Below, in pieces: positions 7,901 to 9,188 of a stretch of DNA of 9,188 nt. Origin of the DNA: CAZEJK01 sp964512045 (GTDB lineage Bacteria; Acidobacteriota; Thermoanaerobaculia; Thermoanaerobaculales; Sulfomarinibacteraceae). How positions within the stretch are numbered: the stretch's first letter is position 1; the number at the start of each line of letters is the position of its first letter. The DNA lies in assembly GCA_964512045.1 (NCBI GenBank), contig CAZEJK010000204.1, forward strand, positions 1 through 9,188. Direction: 5' to 3'. Under the pieces are notes generated by a model, which was not told the DNA's origin, ran no database searches, and saw nothing but the letters and a program-made list of their open reading frames with translations. A program made the translations under genes and the position numbers.

Positions 7901-8020
7901 GGAGGTCACCACGTGGTAGGACACCGTGGCGACGAACAGGATCGGCAGCAGCGCGCAGAGAAGGAACAGCAGGAATATCCGCCGTCCCACCCTGCTGGCG
8001 AAGAGTCCTGGCTGAGCCAT
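4970..8020 (-). CDS. Membrane hybrid histidine kinase: Cache-like sensor, HAMP, GAF, PAS, HisKA, HATPase, receiver
   Basis: This 1016-residue inner-membrane sensor autophosphorylates on histidine and passes phosphate to its own receiver. Domains in order: TM1 about 13-35; an extracytoplasmic sensor about 40-270 ending in a Cache-like segment (IPMWANYRVPRWTVVISERR); TM2 about 277-296; HAMP about 296-350; GAF about 352-508; PAS about 520-615 (ending ILVIRDITRERE); HisKA with phosphoacceptor H644 in GIAHDFNNIL (the HDFNN type); HATPase_c with N-box N751/N755, DTGIGI 798-803, FEPFFTTK 812-819 and GTGLGLS 824-830; and a C-terminal receiver with D890/D891, phosphoacceptor D936 (LLTDLVMPEM), T964 and K986-P987. 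All catalytic residues are intact. The ligand is unknown. No HPt domain is present, so relay to a separate regulator would need an outside HPt, or the HisKA may phosphorylate the neighbouring OmpR-type regulator directly. The start at 8020 is two bases after the pilin-like stop with only a weak GAAGAG upstream, so translation is probably coupled. Confidence 0.95.
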   Translation of the reverse strand: MAQPGLFASRVGRRIFLLFLLCALLPILFVATVSYHVVTSHLIRQSESRLQQQSKTFAMSVVERLLYLETDLAMVAAVIHTEDSGADSGLDTVVDRQVAEHMRSLTFAVGKNLTPLHGTTIPLPELSAPEQEFLSTGRTLIRTEPSPSSFASIQLIRAVKANELTAGLLVCVVEPEFLWGVGSRNTLPPATEVLVINHLGDTLIRSYGVPDALAEDVLEEARDASSGHTSWSFEDERFVAGYWSIPMWANYRVPRWTVVISERRSNVLASLETFTKNFPLVILLTVATVLFLSLRQIRASLVPLGRLRAGTQRIAARDFSTPVNVHSGDEFEELAAAFNEMSVTLGRQFNTLSTLADLGRSVLDAFDISAIVRTLLEHAHDVFRTDRAVLLLAGTHHSVAVRFDAYYSAESAWPTITQGPFESSTELLRSLGFAVRAVDVNRDVQQHPILAELQAERLESALLAPIIFHENTLGLLVLGARAPMHFDAELANLAAELCDHLAIALHQADLRQQIDAQQKRMAELIEHLPNGLLLLGADGRVILDNKLGRDYLPQLTNARMGDRLTELAGHKIRSLLSRDPADQPVEIVSDAPEPHQYSVSAAALGDGGTILVIRDITREREIERRLQRQERLAAVGQLAAGIAHDFNNILHSIMMAAEILILNEGLRADDQEIARGIVTQGDRGADLIRQILDFSRRSTSAPEPLDLGDELRGTVAMLSRTLGDHIVIETCVEPDCEVLADPGQIQQILTNLAVNARDAMPEGGTLAITVEPQPMGETVAWLTAETALTLWTRITVTDTGIGIAEDDLEHVFEPFFTTKQPGQGTGLGLSQVYGIVQQLNGHIECESTVDVGTTFRIYLPMYVDQGEPHDRIEDRRQPASGHGERFLVVDDNTEVLSLTVSGLERLGFQTVSTPDPRQAIEIFRRERSGIDVLLTDLVMPEMHGTTLARRLKAIRPDLVVVFMTGFPGEEHRNRDELDTADGWLKKPFTFDELGATIGAALRSRCDGSDTAWNEPV

Positions 8021-8022
8021 CG

Positions 8023-8526
8023 TCAGTACTCTTCGGCGGGACCGATGAACGTGCCATCTCCGGCGCGGACGATGTCGTCACGGCTGGCCTTGGCGGTCAG
8101 CGGGGTGGCGCTCTTGCCATCGGGGCCCATGCTGTACAGGTCGTAGTCCGCGTTGAGGGGGACGAGAAACCGGTCCTTCCTCCACTTGCCTCGAGGCGCA
8201 CTTCCACCGTCGATTCTGAGGTACTGGTACGGTTTGCCCCACGGGTCCGTGACGTTGCAGCCGCTCATCTCACCGAGGGAGTCCGGGAGGTGACCTGCTG
8301 ACGCCTGGTACTCCGCGATCCGGCGCTGCCAGCACTCGATATCCCCGATCGCTCTCTTCTCCTTCGTGTCCTCCAGTGCGATCAGCATGATGTTGTTGAC
8401 GATGGTCGCCAGGATGCCGATAATCGCCACGACGATCAGGGCCTCGATCAGACTGAAGCCCTCAGGCCGGCCCGTCTGGTGACACAGGCGGGCTGGGAGA
8501 CGAGCTGCCCGGGCTAGCCTGTCCAT
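8023..8526 (-). CDS. GspG-like type IV pilin-like protein (prepilin)
   Basis: This is a 167-residue prepilin-like protein. A basic 23-residue leader ends in the prepilin peptidase site G23/F24 (GFSLIEALIVVAIIGILA), with the conserved glutamate E28 at mature position 5 and a hydrophobic helix at about 24-47. The C-terminal half has the GspG/type II pseudopilin pattern: a Pro-containing loop (GHLPDSLGEM), DPWGKPYQY at 94-102, then DYDLYSMGPDGK at 127-138 and SRDDIVR at 149-154. These form the calcium-binding loop region in GspG. C65 and C90 could pair. Such proteins are inserted in the inner membrane, trimmed by PilD-type peptidase and built into a pilus or pseudopilus. The leader is long compared with the usual 6-8 residues, but no closer ATG or GTG start is seen. 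The gene overlaps the upstream TPR gene by 13 bases and is two bases from the kinase, so it sits inside a signalling operon rather than a secretion cluster. Whether it is a GspG or a minor pilin cannot be decided. Confidence 0.9.
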   Translation of the reverse strand: MDRLARAARLPARLCHQTGRPEGFSLIEALIVVAIIGILATIVNNIMLIALEDTKEKRAIGDIECWQRRIAEYQASAGHLPDSLGEMSGCNVTDPWGKPYQYLRIDGGSAPRGKWRKDRFLVPLNADYDLYSMGPDGKSATPLTAKASRDDIVRAGDGTFIGPAEEY

Positions 8527-9188
8527 ACGGCCGGTAACCCCTCGGCCAATGAAGAGTGTGAGGAACCGTCGGGCGACGCGTCGATCGCCTCCAACATCTG
8601 GCTGGCCTTGCGCGCGGCCAGATGGAACCCCCGAGCCGCGGCGTCGCGCTGCAGCCGCTGCAAGGTCCGACGGGCATCGCCGAGGCGCCCCGCTGCACGT
8701 TGTGCGTCGGCGAGCGCGTACCGGCTCTCGTACTCGTTTCCTGGGATCCCGGCGTTGGCGGTGACCGTCACCAGCTCCTCGAGGGCGCGGATCGCGCGAT
8801 CAGCGTCTCCTCGGGCCGCCTGCACCCTGGCGGCGGTGGCCTGGAAGAACACGCGTGTGCTGACATCCTGAATCTCCAGCTCGGCGCCGGCGTCGATGGC
8901 GGCCTGAGCGCGTTCGACATCGCCTGCGATGAGAGCGGCGTCGGCGAGCATTTGATAGGCGGACGCTGTGGTGTCTGCGTGGCCGGTGGATCGTGCCCAC
9001 TCTGCAGTCGCCTCGGCGTCAGCGATTGCCGCGGCAGGCTCCTCCTGGCCGAGACGCGCCTCCTCGACCCGTAGCCCGGTGAGAGCGAATCGGCTGAGGC
9101 CAGCGGCCGTTCTCGCCCCGATCTCGGTGCGGATCTCGAGCGCTTCCGTATGACGCGCCCGGGCCGCGCTCAGATCGCCTTCCCAGAT
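8514..9188 (-). CDS. TPR-repeat protein, C-terminal part (5' end beyond the window)
   Basis: The minus-strand frame ending at TAG 8516-8514 has no stop up to base 9188, giving 224 visible residues. The ATG at 8951 is therefore only internal. I see about five Ala-rich helix-turn-helix units of 35-40 residues in the TPR style. Their hallmarks are GDLSAARARHTEALEIR near the edge, then QMLADAALIAGDVERAQAAI, then ARGDADRAIRALEEL, then YALADAQRAAGRLGDARRTL. A tail with RGFHLAARKASQML follows, then a short polar end. No catalytic domain is visible. From memory, this kind of repeat tail is common at the C-terminus of bacterial Ser/Thr protein kinases of Acidobacteriota and Myxococcota, and of large TPR transcriptional regulators; the missing N-terminus would decide. 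Its 13-base overlap with the pilin-like gene suggests one operon with the pilin, kinase and probably the regulator. Confidence 0.82.
   Translation of the reverse strand: MWEGDLSAARARHTEALEIRTEIGARTAAGLSRFALTGLRVEEARLGQEEPAAAIADAEATAEWARSTGHADTTASAYQMLADAALIAGDVERAQAAIDAGAELEIQDVSTRVFFQATAARVQAARGDADRAIRALEELVTVTANAGIPGNEYESRYALADAQRAAGRLGDARRTLQRLQRDAAARGFHLAARKASQMLEAIDASPDGSSHSSLAEGLPAVWTG

Noticed and set aside
6654..8081. A 475-codon minus-strand frame overlapping the kinase in another frame
   Set aside because: Its product is Arg/Pro/Gly-rich low-complexity sequence, typical of a shifted frame in GC-rich DNA. The kinase frame carries TM1, Cache-like sensor, TM2 and HAMP across the same DNA.
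8949..8951. ATG at 8951 as the start of the TPR protein
   Set aside because: The frame continues without a stop to base 9188, and the upstream 79 codons encode more TPR-like helices in the same style.

Overview
This is a GC-rich, densely coding window with six genes in two convergent blocks. The longest non-coding gap is 41 bases. There are no RNA genes, insertion sequences, CRISPR arrays or other mobile-element signs. The content suggests a Gram-negative, surface-associated bacterium: a PilY1-type type IV pilus tip protein, a prepilin-like protein, a multi-domain hybrid histidine kinase and a TPR protein. High GC and this mixture would fit Acidobacteriota or a former deltaproteobacterial lineage such as Myxococcota. 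That placement is inference from gene style only, with no phylogenetic marker in the window.

Plus strand, bases 1-4215. A large PilY1-like protein enters from the left edge, already in frame, so its N-terminus is missing. It carries the second half of a von Willebrand A domain and then the PilY1 C-terminal beta-propeller, with three aspartate-rich calcium-type loops. A small secreted protein with an FxLYD-like beta-sandwich follows. Its best start, GTG at 3565, is set by a strong Shine-Dalgarno sequence lying inside the end of the pilY1-like gene, so the two are translationally linked.

Minus strand, bases 9188-4227, in order of transcription. First is the C-terminal end of a TPR protein cut by the right edge. 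A GspG-like type IV pilin-like protein overlaps it by 13 bases. Two bases further on is a 1016-residue membrane hybrid histidine kinase (Cache-like sensor, HAMP, GAF, PAS, kinase core, receiver). After a 41-base gap comes an OmpR/PhoB-type response regulator. A near-consensus sigma-70 promoter overlaps the end of the kinase gene, and its -10 box contains the kinase stop codon, so the regulator can probably be transcribed on its own as well as with the operon.

The two blocks converge with only 11 bases between stop codons and no convincing terminator. A working hypothesis is a surface-sensing or pilus-control locus: pilus tip adhesin and secreted partner on one side, pilin-like protein and a two-component signalling pair on the other. 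The individual families are known. The arrangement is the interesting part, and the functional link is inferred from proximity only.
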